This document shows, one piece after another, positions 27,054-35,513 of a stretch of DNA of 64,000 nucleotides (position 1 is its first letter; each line of letters starts with the position of its first letter). The position numbers were made by a program, and so were the translations under genes. Source of the stretch: Variovorax ginsengisoli (lineage in GTDB: Bacteria; Pseudomonadota; Gammaproteobacteria; Burkholderiales; Burkholderiaceae_C); contig NZ_JAUJZH010000015.1 in NCBI RefSeq assembly GCF_030486595.1, positions 62,001-126,000 on the forward strand. The letters run 5' to 3'. The notes under the pieces are model-generated. The model ran no database searches, had not been told where the DNA came from, and saw only the letters and a list, made by a program, of their open reading frames with translations.

Positions 27054-27911
27054 TCAGCTCTTGACGGCGCCGGCGGTGATGCCGCCGACCATGTAGCGCT
27101 TGAACGTGTAGTAGATGGCCGCCGGCGGCAGCGCGTAGATGAGGCCGGTCGCCATCAGCAGTTCCCAGGGCGAATCGTCGGCCGCGAGGAAGTTGCCGAG
27201 CGCCACGGCCAGGGTCACGCTGCGGTCGTTCGACAGCAGCAGGAAGGCGTACAGGTACTCGTTCCAGGCCAGCAGCAGCGCGTAGGTACCCACCGCCACC
27301 AGCGAAGGCACCATCAGCGGCAGGTACACCAGGCGGAACAGCTGCAGCGGCGAAGCGCCGTCCATGCGCGCCGCTTCGTCGAGCTCGTAGGGCAGCTTGT
27401 CGGAGGCCTGCTTGAGCACCCAGATGCAATAGGGCGATGCGATGGTGACCATCGCGAGGATCAGCGCCCACTGGCTGTTGAGCAGGCCGTAGTTGCCCAT
27501 GGTCTTGTACATCGGCACGGCGAGGAACGCGGCGGGGATGAAGTAGGTGAAGAGCGCCATGTTCATGACCGTGCGGCCGCCCCGCACCCGCAGCCGGCTG
27601 ATCGCGAAGGCCGCGGTGGTGGCGACGAACAGCGTGATCCCCCCGACCGCCACCGCGATGAACAGCGAGTTGCCGAGTTGTACCCAGAAATGATCGAGAT
27701 AGAAGTGCTTCTGATGGAAGACTGTCGAGAAGTTGTCGAAGGTCGGTGAGGTCGGCCACAGGCGGCCGCTGGTCGCGGTGCCGCGCGGCGAGATCGCGAA
27801 CAGCACCATGTGGTAGATCGGGATCAGCGTCCACAGCAGCACCGGGATGCCGATCAGCAGCAGCTTGGCCTCGTTGCCGACGGCCTTGACGGTCCAGCGC
27901 TTGCGGCTCAT
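27054..27911 (-). CDS. Carbohydrate ABC transporter permease (MalG type)
   Basis: 285 residues with about six membrane helices and the EAA coupling loop ELDEAARMDGASPLQLFRLVYL. The family's conserved ending GGITAGAVKS is present. The start ATG at 27911 overlaps the stop of the upstream permease (ATGA, followed by GC). It pairs with the MalF-type permease. Confidence 0.94.
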   Translation of the reverse strand: MSRKRWTVKAVGNEAKLLLIGIPVLLWTLIPIYHMVLFAISPRGTATSGRLWPTSPTFDNFSTVFHQKHFYLDHFWVQLGNSLFIAVAVGGITLFVATTAAFAISRLRVRGGRTVMNMALFTYFIPAAFLAVPMYKTMGNYGLLNSQWALILAMVTIASPYCIWVLKQASDKLPYELDEAARMDGASPLQLFRLVYLPLMVPSLVAVGTYALLLAWNEYLYAFLLLSNDRSVTLAVALGNFLAADDSPWELLMATGLIYALPPAAIYYTFKRYMVGGITAGAVKS

Positions 27912-28780
27912 TTGGACAACCTCTTCATCATGAAATAGACCAGCGGCAGCACCAGCGGCATGGCGACGACGATGGAGGCCATCGACAGATCGACCTGGTC
28001 GAGTCGCAGGTAGCGGATGCCGAGCGTCGCCAGCACGTGCGTGAGGTCGGCCGGACCGCCCCCGGTCAGCAGGTAGACGCTGTTGAAGTCGCCCAGCGTC
28101 CAGATCATCGACAGGATCAGCGAGGTCACGTAGAGCGTGCGCAGTGCCGGCCAGCTGATGAAGCGGAACTTCTGCCATGAACTCGCGCCGTCGACCGAAG
28201 CTGCCTCGTACTGTTCGCCCGGAATCGCGAGCCGCCCGGCGACCAGGATCAGGGTCCAGAAAGGTAGCGACTTCCAGATGTGCATCAGCATCGCGAAGCT
28301 GAGCGCCAGCGTCGGGTCGTTGAGCCAGTTGGGCCCGTCGAGCCCGGTCAGGCGGAAGATGGTGGTGTTGATCACGCCCCACTCGGGGTTGAGCATGAAG
28401 CGCACCGACAGGATCGTCGGGATCGACGGCACCGCCCAGGGCAGGATGAAGATCCCGGCGAGGATCTTGATCCACCAGCGCGACTGCACGAAGAAGCCCG
28501 ACAGCACCAGCGCCACGAGCATCTTGACGTTGATCGCGACGACCAGAAAGATGATCGTGTTGATCACCGAGCGGAAGAAGATCGGGTCTTCGACCAGGTG
28601 CACGTAGCTCTGCGGATGGCGCGCCAGCCAGAGGCCGTAGCACACCGGGTAAAGCACGAAGATGGCGAACACCAGCAGGTAGGGGATGACCATCATCCGC
28701 CCCCAGAACTGCCAGCGTCCGAGCTTGATGGGTGTCGCGGCGGTGCCGGCCGCGGTCACGGCGCTTGCTGTGGAACTCAT
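27908..28780 (-). CDS. Carbohydrate ABC transporter permease (MalF type)
   Basis: 290 residues with six predicted membrane helices and EAA loop YEAASVDGASSWQKFRFISW. An N-terminal Ala/Thr-rich cytoplasmic tail precedes the first helix. It lies 19 bases downstream of the solute-binding protein gene. Together with the MalG-type subunit it forms the channel for a sugar or sugar acid. Confidence 0.94.
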   Translation of the reverse strand: MSSTASAVTAAGTAATPIKLGRWQFWGRMMVIPYLLVFAIFVLYPVCYGLWLARHPQSYVHLVEDPIFFRSVINTIIFLVVAINVKMLVALVLSGFFVQSRWWIKILAGIFILPWAVPSIPTILSVRFMLNPEWGVINTTIFRLTGLDGPNWLNDPTLALSFAMLMHIWKSLPFWTLILVAGRLAIPGEQYEAASVDGASSWQKFRFISWPALRTLYVTSLILSMIWTLGDFNSVYLLTGGGPADLTHVLATLGIRYLRLDQVDLSMASIVVAMPLVLPLVYFMMKRLSK

Positions 28781-28799
28781 GGTCGGCCGCCGTTTCAGC

Positions 28800-30176
28800 T
28801 CAGCGAGCGACCGTCTTGATGCGCTCGATCATCTCGTCGACCGCCTTGTCCACCGGCACCTTGTCGCTCACGATGCGGTTCATCGCCTTGGCCCAAACGT
28901 TCTCGTTGTTGAGCACCGTGAACTTGTAGTTCTTGGTGAATTCGAAGGTCACGGTGCCGGCGGCGTACTGGTTGAAGACCGACTTGCGGTGCGAATCGGC
29001 CTGCCAGAAGGGGCTCGCCTGCCCGGCCTTCGTGACCGGGAACCAGCGCCCCAGCGAGCCTTCGACGTACGGCGTGAGGTTTTCTTCCTGCAACAGGAAG
29101 GCCACGAATTCCTTGGCGCGCGCCTTGTTCTTGGCTTCCTTGAAGACCACGCCGGTCTTCACCGCGGTCCGATAGACCATCTTGCTGCCGTCGGGCTTGT
29201 TCGGGAAGCCGGCCGTGCGGATGCGTTCGGTGTAGTTCTTCTTCGCTTCCTCGCGCTGCTCGGGCGTGAGCGAGGCATTGTTCGAGTCATCGAGCCACTT
29301 GGCCGGCAGCGAGATGGTCGCGTTGTGCGTCATCGCGGTGGTCTTGTTGTGGAAGGCGACGTTGTTGTCCGGGTCTTTCCAGCTGGTGGAGGACGGCGGC
29401 GTGCAGCCCGTCAGGTAGGGCTTGGTGTAATCGGTCATGGCCGAGATCAGGCCGGCGCGCACGGCCGGATCGTCGACCAGCAGCTTGCCGCTGTCGCTGA
29501 CGAGCTTCACGTTGTAAGCATCGGCGAAGGTCAGGAACGAATAGAAGGCATCGCTCGAATCGACGCCCATCGGCATGCCGATGCCGAAGTTGCGCTTGCC
29601 GGTCTTCTGCCGGCTCGCGGGCTGCACCTTCTCGCACCAGAACGACCAGTAGTCCTTCCAGTTCGTCGGGATGTCCGACTCCTTGAAGCCGGCCTCGTTG
29701 AGCATGTCGATCCAGTACTCGATATGCATCGTCTGCTGCTTGATCGGGAAGGCGTAGTAGGCCTTCGACTTCGTCTTGTCGTCGTAGAGGAAGGTGGTCT
29801 CGATCGTGTTGGGCGCGAATCGGGAGGCGATCGGCGCCAGCACGCTGCTGATGTCCTCGAGCTTGTCGTCATAGGCCCACTTGCCCGTGACCTGGAAGTC
29901 ATAGACGTCGGCATAGGCGACGTCGGGCGGGCTGCCGGAGTCGAGCGCCGAGACGGTCTTGGGGATCATGTCCTGAACCGGGTACTGCGACAGTTCGACC
30001 TTGACGCCCTTGTGCTTGTCCTCGAACTTCTTGATGGCCGCGAACAAGGCATCGTCCTCGGCCTTGTAGAAGCCCTTGACCCACCAGACGGTGAGCTTCT
30101 CCTGCGCCGAGGCCTGGCCGGCGACGGCGAGGCCCAGGGCCATCATCGTCGGGACCACGAGTGCTTTGAATTTCAT
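28800..30176 (-). CDS. Extracellular solute-binding protein of a sugar ABC importer (family 1)
   Basis: 458 residues with signal peptide ending GQASAQEK. The mature protein starts LTVWWVKGFYKAEDDALFAA and carries the family-1 signature region SGSPPDVAYADVYDFQ. It binds a carbohydrate in the periplasm; the ligand is not identifiable. The DgoR-like regulator gene upstream, 78 bases away, suggests an acidic sugar such as a hexonate, but that is inferred from context. Confidence 0.93.
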   Translation of the reverse strand: MKFKALVVPTMMALGLAVAGQASAQEKLTVWWVKGFYKAEDDALFAAIKKFEDKHKGVKVELSQYPVQDMIPKTVSALDSGSPPDVAYADVYDFQVTGKWAYDDKLEDISSVLAPIASRFAPNTIETTFLYDDKTKSKAYYAFPIKQQTMHIEYWIDMLNEAGFKESDIPTNWKDYWSFWCEKVQPASRQKTGKRNFGIGMPMGVDSSDAFYSFLTFADAYNVKLVSDSGKLLVDDPAVRAGLISAMTDYTKPYLTGCTPPSSTSWKDPDNNVAFHNKTTAMTHNATISLPAKWLDDSNNASLTPEQREEAKKNYTERIRTAGFPNKPDGSKMVYRTAVKTGVVFKEAKNKARAKEFVAFLLQEENLTPYVEGSLGRWFPVTKAGQASPFWQADSHRKSVFNQYAAGTVTFEFTKNYKFTVLNNENVWAKAMNRIVSDKVPVDKAVDEMIERIKTVAR

Positions 30177-30254
30177 GTTGCCTGTCTCCTTTTTCTTGCA
30201 GCTAAACAGCTCGATGCACGAGCCGGGGGTGGGAAGTAACTACGGTGCTCCGCG

Positions 30255-31001
30255 TCAGACGGCCGCCCGCAGGCGCGGCGGCGGACGCGACAATCGGGGC
30301 AGTCGTCGGCGCGAGCCCAGCACCTCGTCGATGTCCGCGCGCGCGCCGTCGATCAACAGGATGATGGCTTGCTCGGCCCGCGCCGGATCGCGTGCGATCA
30401 CGGCGTCGAGCACGGCACGGTGCATCGGCAGCGACTGCGCCGGGCCGTCTTTCTTGACGGTCGAGATCTCGAAGCTGGTGCGCAGCAACGCGTGCAGCGC
30501 CTTGCTCATCTGTGCCAGCATCCGGTTGCGGGCGCTGCGCAGCAGGCCGTTGTGGAAACGCAGGTCGAAGCTGACGTAGTCGCCGCCGAACTCCACGGCA
30601 TGCTTCATGCCGGCGTAGGCGGCCTCGATCTCTTCGATGTCCTCGGCCGTCGCGCGCTCGGCCGCCAGCCGCACCGCGGCCGGCTCGACCGCGCGCCGCA
30701 GGTCCTGCAGGTCGCGCAGGAACTCGGGCGTGAGGCCGGCACGAGCCTGCCAGGTGATCACGTCGGGATCGAACCAGTTCCAGTGCTCGTCGGGCAGCAC
30801 CCGGGTACCGACCTTGGGGCCTGTGATGATCAGGCCCTTGGCCACCAGCGACTTCACGGCCTCGCGCACCACCGTGCGGCTGACGCCGAAAGCCTCGCAC
30901 AGCTGGGGCTCGGCCGGCATCGGCGTGCCGACCGCGTAGCGGCGCGAGACGATCGCCTCGCCCAGCAGGTCCAGCGTGCGGCCATGGGTGTTCTTGGCCA
31001 T
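30255..31001 (-). CDS. GntR-family regulator, FCD branch, DgoR-like
   Basis: 248 residues. The winged helix contains FGVSRTVVREAVKSLVAKGL, followed by the segment TRVLPDEHWNWFDPDVITWQ, which I associate with galactonate-type regulators (DgoR). The FCD domain shows the metal-ligand residues in SFDLRFHNGLL and MHRAVLDAVIARD. It lies 10 bases after the hydroxyacid dehydrogenase gene and before the sugar importer, so it likely controls both in response to a sugar acid. Confidence 0.88.
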   Translation of the reverse strand: MAKNTHGRTLDLLGEAIVSRRYAVGTPMPAEPQLCEAFGVSRTVVREAVKSLVAKGLIITGPKVGTRVLPDEHWNWFDPDVITWQARAGLTPEFLRDLQDLRRAVEPAAVRLAAERATAEDIEEIEAAYAGMKHAVEFGGDYVSFDLRFHNGLLRSARNRMLAQMSKALHALLRTSFEISTVKKDGPAQSLPMHRAVLDAVIARDPARAEQAIILLIDGARADIDEVLGSRRRLPRLSRPPPRLRAAV

Positions 31002-31011
31002 CGTGATCGGC

Positions 31012-31965
31012 TCAGGCGTCGACCGGCGTCAACAACGGCCGGCCCGTGAAATGGGCGTGCAGGTTGTCGAAGGTGAGCTGGCCCATCGCCTCGCGCGTCT
31101 GCTTCGTTCCGCTGCCGATGTGCGGCGTCAGCACCACGTTGGGCAGCATGCGCAGGGCTTCGGGCACGTTCGGCTCGTTGGCGAAGACATCGAGCCCGGC
31201 ACCGGCGATGGTGCCGTGGCGCAGCGCATCGATCAGTGCGGCTTCGTCGACCACGCTGCCGCGCGCGACGTTGACCAGGTAACCGTCGGGGCCTAGCGCC
31301 TGCAGCACGCGGGCATCGATCAGGCCCTTGGTGGCGGCGCCGCCGGGGGTGATCACGACCAGGAAGTCGACCGCCGCGGCCAGCGAGACCGGATCGGGGT
31401 GGTAGGCATAAGGGACACCGGCACGCGGCGAGCGCGAGGTGTAGGCCACCTCCATCTTGAAGGCCAGCGCGCGCTCGGCGATCGCCTGGCCGATGCGGCC
31501 CATGCCGACCAGCCCAAGCCGGCCGCCCGTGACCTTGCGGCTCAACGCGATCGGGCCGTGGGTCCATTCGTTGGCGCGCACGAAGCGGTCGGCCTGCGGG
31601 ATGCGGCGCGCGGCCGCGATCAGCAGGCCGATGGCGAGGTCGGCCACATCGTCGTTGAGGACCGCAGGCGTGTTGGTGACCGGGACGCCACGCGCATGCG
31701 CGGCCGCGACGTCGATGCCGTCGTAGCCGACGCCGAAGACCGAAATCACTTCCAGCGCCGGCAATTGCGCGATCAGTTCGCGCGGCACCTTGGCCTCGCC
31801 GTTGGCGACCACGCCGCGGATGCGCGGCGCCACGGCGCCGAAGGCGGCCGGGTCGCTGACATGGATGCGATCGTGCAGGGTGTAGTGCTGACGCAGCTGG
31901 TCGAGCAGGAAAGGCATCAGCGGCGCGACGAGCAGCAGCTCGGGCCGGTCAGTGGCGCTGCTCAT
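31012..31965 (-). CDS. D-isomer-specific 2-hydroxyacid dehydrogenase (GhrB-like)
   Basis: 317 residues. The NAD(P) motif appears as LGLVGMGRIGQAIAERAL. Catalytic Arg (VNVARGSVVDE), Glu (GLDVFANEPNVP) and His (VLTPHIGSGT) are all present. The family reduces 2-keto acids such as glyoxylate, hydroxypyruvate or 2-keto-gluconate with NAD(P)H. The start at 31965 follows a strong GGAGG, and that ribosome site lies inside a 65-bp repeat (31966-32030). It is co-directional with the Bug receptor upstream and the GntR gene downstream. Confidence 0.92.
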   Translation of the reverse strand: MSSATDRPELLLVAPLMPFLLDQLRQHYTLHDRIHVSDPAAFGAVAPRIRGVVANGEAKVPRELIAQLPALEVISVFGVGYDGIDVAAAHARGVPVTNTPAVLNDDVADLAIGLLIAAARRIPQADRFVRANEWTHGPIALSRKVTGGRLGLVGMGRIGQAIAERALAFKMEVAYTSRSPRAGVPYAYHPDPVSLAAAVDFLVVITPGGAATKGLIDARVLQALGPDGYLVNVARGSVVDEAALIDALRHGTIAGAGLDVFANEPNVPEALRMLPNVVLTPHIGSGTKQTREAMGQLTFDNLHAHFTGRPLLTPVDA

Positions 31966-32030
31966 TGGAAAACCTCCGTGCTTCGCACTGCGGTGCGAGC
32001 CCCCTTCGGAACGGCCGGGCGGGGGCTCAT
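31966..32030 (-). repeat. 65-bp hairpin repeat at a stop/start junction (copy B)
   Basis: Read on the minus strand it starts at ATGAGC, where the TGA is the stop of the Bug receptor gene. A GAGCCCCC/GGGGGCTC hairpin follows, then a TCGCAC/GTGCGA hairpin and GCACGGAGG, and it ends at the ATGAGC that starts the dehydrogenase gene. It differs from copy A (57082-57146) at only a few positions. The GGAGG sits eight bases before the start codon. Confidence 0.9.
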
Positions 32031-33004
32031 ACCTTGATCCCCAGCTTCTGCACCAGCTGCTTGAAATAGTCGTGGTCGCGCTGCATCGCCTGGCCGAAGG
32101 CATCGGCGTCGAGGTAGGCGAAGCCGAGGTTGAGCTTGTCGAGCTGCTCGCGCAGCAGCGGCTCGTCGGCGCCCTTGCGGGCCATGGTGCGCAGCACCGT
32201 CGAGATCTCGGCCGGCGTGGCCTTGTGCACCGCCAGTCCACGCCAGGTGCCGATCGAGAGGTCGATCTTGCGCTCCTTCAGCGTCGGCACCTTGTCGAAG
32301 GCCTTCAGGCGCTGGTCGGCCATCACCGTCAGCATCTTGAGCTTGCCGGCCTGCACATGGACCGCGACTTCGCCGGGACTCACGGCCACCGCGTCGATGT
32401 GGCCGCCGAGCAGCGCCACCACGCCGGGTGCCGCACCTTGGTAGGGCACATGGTTGAACTTGACGCCGGTCTTGTCCTCGAGGCCCGCGGCAGCCAGGTG
32501 CCAGATCGAGCCGTTGCCCGAATTGCCGACCTTCATCTCGCCGGGCTTGGCCTTGGCTGCAGCGAGGAATTCCTCGATGGTGTTCCAGGGGGCGTCGGAC
32601 TTCACGGTGATCGCCGCCGGATCGGCGTTGAGGCGCGCGATCGGCTGGAAGTCGGCGTAGGTGAATTTCGACAGGCCGAGGTGCGGCAGGATCACGAGTT
32701 CGGCGATGACGACGCTGACCTTGTAGCCGTCGGGCTTGCCGTTGAGCACGTCGCTCATGCCGACCACGCCGCTCGCGCCGGGCCTGTCGTTGACGACCAG
32801 CGGCTGCGGGAAGTGCTTCTTTGCGGCTTCCGCGAAGGCGCGCGCCAGCGCGTCGGTCCCGCCGCCGGCAGAGGCCGGCACCACGAGCTCGACCGGCTTG
32901 GTCGGATAGTCCTCGGCGTGCACGGGCAGCACCCAGGGCAGCAGGGCTGCGGCTCCGAGGCCCTGTAGCAACTGCCGGCGCCCCGCGTTCGATGAATGGG
33001 CCAT
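32027..33004 (-). CDS. Bug/TctC-family substrate-binding protein
   Basis: 325 residues from the Met at 33004, behind AGGAG. A twin-arginine-like GRRQLLQGLG precedes the hydrophobic signal segment ending LPVHAE. Family motifs are YPTKPVELVVPASAGGGTDAL, NDRPGASGVVGMSDVLNGKP and KVGNSGNGSIWHLAAAGLE. It is a periplasmic receptor, orphaned from TctAB. It heads the operon running into the hydroxyacid dehydrogenase and GntR genes, separated from the dehydrogenase by the 65-bp repeat. Confidence 0.92.
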   Translation of the reverse strand: MAHSSNAGRRQLLQGLGAAALLPWVLPVHAEDYPTKPVELVVPASAGGGTDALARAFAEAAKKHFPQPLVVNDRPGASGVVGMSDVLNGKPDGYKVSVVIAELVILPHLGLSKFTYADFQPIARLNADPAAITVKSDAPWNTIEEFLAAAKAKPGEMKVGNSGNGSIWHLAAAGLEDKTGVKFNHVPYQGAAPGVVALLGGHIDAVAVSPGEVAVHVQAGKLKMLTVMADQRLKAFDKVPTLKERKIDLSIGTWRGLAVHKATPAEISTVLRTMARKGADEPLLREQLDKLNLGFAYLDADAFGQAMQRDHDYFKQLVQKLGIKV

Positions 33005-33046
33005 GAATCGTCTCCTGCGGAGCCCGCCGCGGAGCCCTCGATTCAA

Positions 33047-33056
33047 ATCATATGAT
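33047..33056. promoter_or_regulatory. Candidate GntR operator before the Bug-dehydrogenase-GntR operon
   Basis: ATCATATGAT is a perfect 10-bp palindrome in a roughly 96-base spacer, 42 bases upstream of the Bug receptor start. Its form fits FCD-type GntR operators. The regulator encoded three genes downstream is the obvious candidate ligand, though this is inference. Confidence 0.35.
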
Positions 33057-33100
33057 GATTGACTTCGACGGCCGGCAGGAGAAACCCTGATCGGCCGCGA

Positions 33101-34606
33101 TCAGCCGGCGGTCATCGCCCGCTTGACGAAGCGGCCCGCACGCGCGCCGGTGGCGCGGCCTTCGGCGGTGTAGCTCAACACGCCGTTGACCCAGACCCGC
33201 TCGATGCCTTCGCTGAACTGGCGCGGCTGCTCGAAGGTCGCGCCGTCCTTCACGCGCAGCGGATCGAAGACCACCACGTCGGCCATGTGGCCGGCCTTCA
33301 GCAGGCCGCGGCCGTCGATGCGAAAGCGCGCCGCCGACAGGCCCGTCATCTTGTGGACCGCCTCTTCGAGCCGCAGCAGGCCCTTCTCGCGCCAGTAGCT
33401 GGCCAGCACGCGCGGAAACGCACCCCACAGTCGCGGATGCGGCCGTTCGTCGTTCGGCAGGCCGTCGGATCCGATCATCGAGAGCGGATGCGCCATCACG
33501 CGCTGCACGTCGTCCTCGCGCATCTGGAAGTAGCAGGCATTGCCGGGCTTCAAGCGCCGCGCCGCCTCCTGCTGCGTGACGCCCCACTCCGCCGCGATGT
33601 TGGCCAGATAGCGGCCGCCGACCTCGGGGTGCGGCTGGCTGCCGGTGATCAGGATGTCGATGATGCCGTCGACCAGGTCCTCGCGCAGCACGGTCGAGCC
33701 GGCGGTGTAGGGATAGACGTCCATGGCGATCTCCTGGCCGCGCGCCAGCGCTTCGATCAGCGGCAGCGTCTCGCGGGTGCGGCCCCAGTTGGCGGGTCCG
33801 GCGCATTTGTGGTGCGAGATCACGAGCGGCAGGCCCGACTGCCGCGCGGTCAGCGCGGCCTCCTGCAGCGCCGGCAGGATGCCGGCCAGTTCGTCGCGGA
33901 TGTGGGTGGCGTAGACACCGCCGTTGCGCGCCGCCACGCTGGCGACCGCGACCAGCTCGTCGACGTCGGCGGCGAACGCCTCTTCATAGAACACGCCCGA
34001 CGACAGGCCCAGCGCGCCGGCGTCCATCGCCTCCTGCATGTCGGCCGCCATGGCCGCGCGCTCGGCCGCGTTGGCGGCCCGGTCGAGCACTGCCATGTGG
34101 CGCATCCGCAGCGCGGTGTGACCCAGCAGCGCAGCGACGTTGACCGCCGGCCGCGCCGCGTTCACCGCTTCGGCATAGGCGCGCATCGTGGCGTGCCGGA
34201 ACTGGCCCCGGCCCAGCAGCGACAGCGGTGCCGGCGGCGTGTCGGTCACCATCGGCGCGAGCGAGATGCCGCAGTTGCCGACGATGACTGTGGTCACGCC
34301 CTGCGAGATCTTCGGCAGCATGTCGGCCTTCTCGATCGCGGCCGAGTCGTCGTGCGTATGGACGTCGATGAAGCCGGGCGCGACCACCAGGCCAGTGCAA
34401 TCGATCTCGTCGATCGGGCCCAGCGCTCGCAGGCCGGCGAGCAGATCGGGGGAGGTCCGGCCAGGCGCCGCCACCGACACGATGCGCTCGCCGGCGAGCA
34501 GCACGTCGCCCTGCCATCCCGGGCTGTCGCTGCCATCGACGACCGTGCCGCCCCTGAGCAGCGTCGCGTGGCCGGATCCTGTGGGGCCGGTGCCTGGGAT
34601 GGTCAT
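33101..34606 (-). CDS. D-aminoacylase-family amidohydrolase; possible N-acetyl-hexosaminate deacetylase
   Basis: 501 residues, full length. Amidohydrolase metal motifs are seen: GFIDVHTHDDSA near residue 65, the metal-ligand Cys in VIVGNCGISLAP, ATHIRDE, VISHHKCAG, and the catalytic Asp in MIGSDGLPN. Family members remove N-acyl groups from D-amino acids. Because the same locus encodes a deaminating PLP enzyme, RidA and keto-deoxy-sugar enzymes, an N-acetylated amino-sugar acid is a plausible substrate. The ATG at 34606 overlaps the stop of the RpiR gene (ATGA). Substrate is inferred, family is firm. Confidence 0.9.
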   Translation of the reverse strand: MTIPGTGPTGSGHATLLRGGTVVDGSDSPGWQGDVLLAGERIVSVAAPGRTSPDLLAGLRALGPIDEIDCTGLVVAPGFIDVHTHDDSAAIEKADMLPKISQGVTTVIVGNCGISLAPMVTDTPPAPLSLLGRGQFRHATMRAYAEAVNAARPAVNVAALLGHTALRMRHMAVLDRAANAAERAAMAADMQEAMDAGALGLSSGVFYEEAFAADVDELVAVASVAARNGGVYATHIRDELAGILPALQEAALTARQSGLPLVISHHKCAGPANWGRTRETLPLIEALARGQEIAMDVYPYTAGSTVLREDLVDGIIDILITGSQPHPEVGGRYLANIAAEWGVTQQEAARRLKPGNACYFQMREDDVQRVMAHPLSMIGSDGLPNDERPHPRLWGAFPRVLASYWREKGLLRLEEAVHKMTGLSAARFRIDGRGLLKAGHMADVVVFDPLRVKDGATFEQPRQFSEGIERVWVNGVLSYTAEGRATGARAGRFVKRAMTAG

Positions 34607-35505
34607 CGTTCGTCCTCGAATGGCTCCGACGCGCCCGAATACTCGGCGCTGTCGAAGCCGTGCTTGTGCAGCAGCTGCTTGAATTGCTGAAGGCCGCGCG
34701 TCGCGACCGGCCCGAGCTTCTGCGCCAGCCGCACCATCAGGATCTCGATCACCACCAGGTGCGCCAGATAGGCTTCGGTGCCGACCCGCATCACCGCGTC
34801 CTGCGGCACCGACACCGCGAGCACCAGGTCCGCGATCTCGGCCAGCTGGGTGCCCGGCTGGGTCAGCGCCACCACGGTGGCGCCTTGCGAGCGCGCAAAA
34901 CGCGCGGCCTCGAGCGTGTAGGGCATGCGGCCGACGTGCGAGATCACGAAGGCCACGCCGTCGGGTCCCAGCGTGCTGGCCGAGACCAGCTGCTGGTGGG
35001 CGTCGAAGATCGCATTGGCGGTGCACCCCAGCCTGAAGAGCCGGCTCTGCAGCTCGTTCGCCATGAAGGTCGAGGCCGCGCCCACCGAATAGCAGTCGAT
35101 GCGCCGGGCCTCGGCCAGGCGACTCGCGACCTTGTCGAGCACCTCGACGTCGAGGCGGCGGCCCAGCTCGGTCAGCGAGGACACGGCGGCGTGGACGATC
35201 TTGCTCGCCACGTCGCCCGCGCTGTCCTCGGCCAGCACGCTGCGGTGCAGGTAGGAGCCCGTGACGGCCAGGTCCTGCGCCAGCGCCAGCATGAACTCGC
35301 GCACCGACTCGAAGCCGAAGCTGCGGCAGGTTCTCACGATGGTCGGCATCGACACGCCGGCCTGCTGCGCGAGCTGCTCGACCGTGGCGGCCACCGCCGC
35401 GCGCGGGTCTTCCAGCACGCACTGCACCACGCTGCGCTGCGCTGCCGGCAGCTGCGCCATGCGCTCGCGCAGCCGCTGCAGGAGATGAACGGAAGGGTTG
35501 TGCAT
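34603..35505 (-). CDS. MurR/RpiR-family transcriptional regulator
   Basis: 300 residues from the ATG at 35505. The N-terminal HTH_6 domain (LLQRLRERMAQLPAAQRSVV to GVSMPTIVRTCRSFGFESVR) is followed by a SIS sugar-phosphate-binding domain (RIDCYSVGAASTFMANELQS to LGPDGVAFVISHVGRMPYT). RpiR proteins sense phosphosugars. The family member HexR binds TGTAAT-N3-ATTACA boxes, and near-identical boxes lie before both divergent units at 42290-42304 and 42364-42378, so this protein is their likely regulator. KDPG-like intermediates made by DgoK would be the natural effector. Confidence 0.93.
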   Translation of the reverse strand: MHNPSVHLLQRLRERMAQLPAAQRSVVQCVLEDPRAAVAATVEQLAQQAGVSMPTIVRTCRSFGFESVREFMLALAQDLAVTGSYLHRSVLAEDSAGDVASKIVHAAVSSLTELGRRLDVEVLDKVASRLAEARRIDCYSVGAASTFMANELQSRLFRLGCTANAIFDAHQQLVSASTLGPDGVAFVISHVGRMPYTLEAARFARSQGATVVALTQPGTQLAEIADLVLAVSVPQDAVMRVGTEAYLAHLVVIEILMVRLAQKLGPVATRGLQQFKQLLHKHGFDSAEYSGASEPFEDER

Positions 35506-35513
35506 GACGGCCC

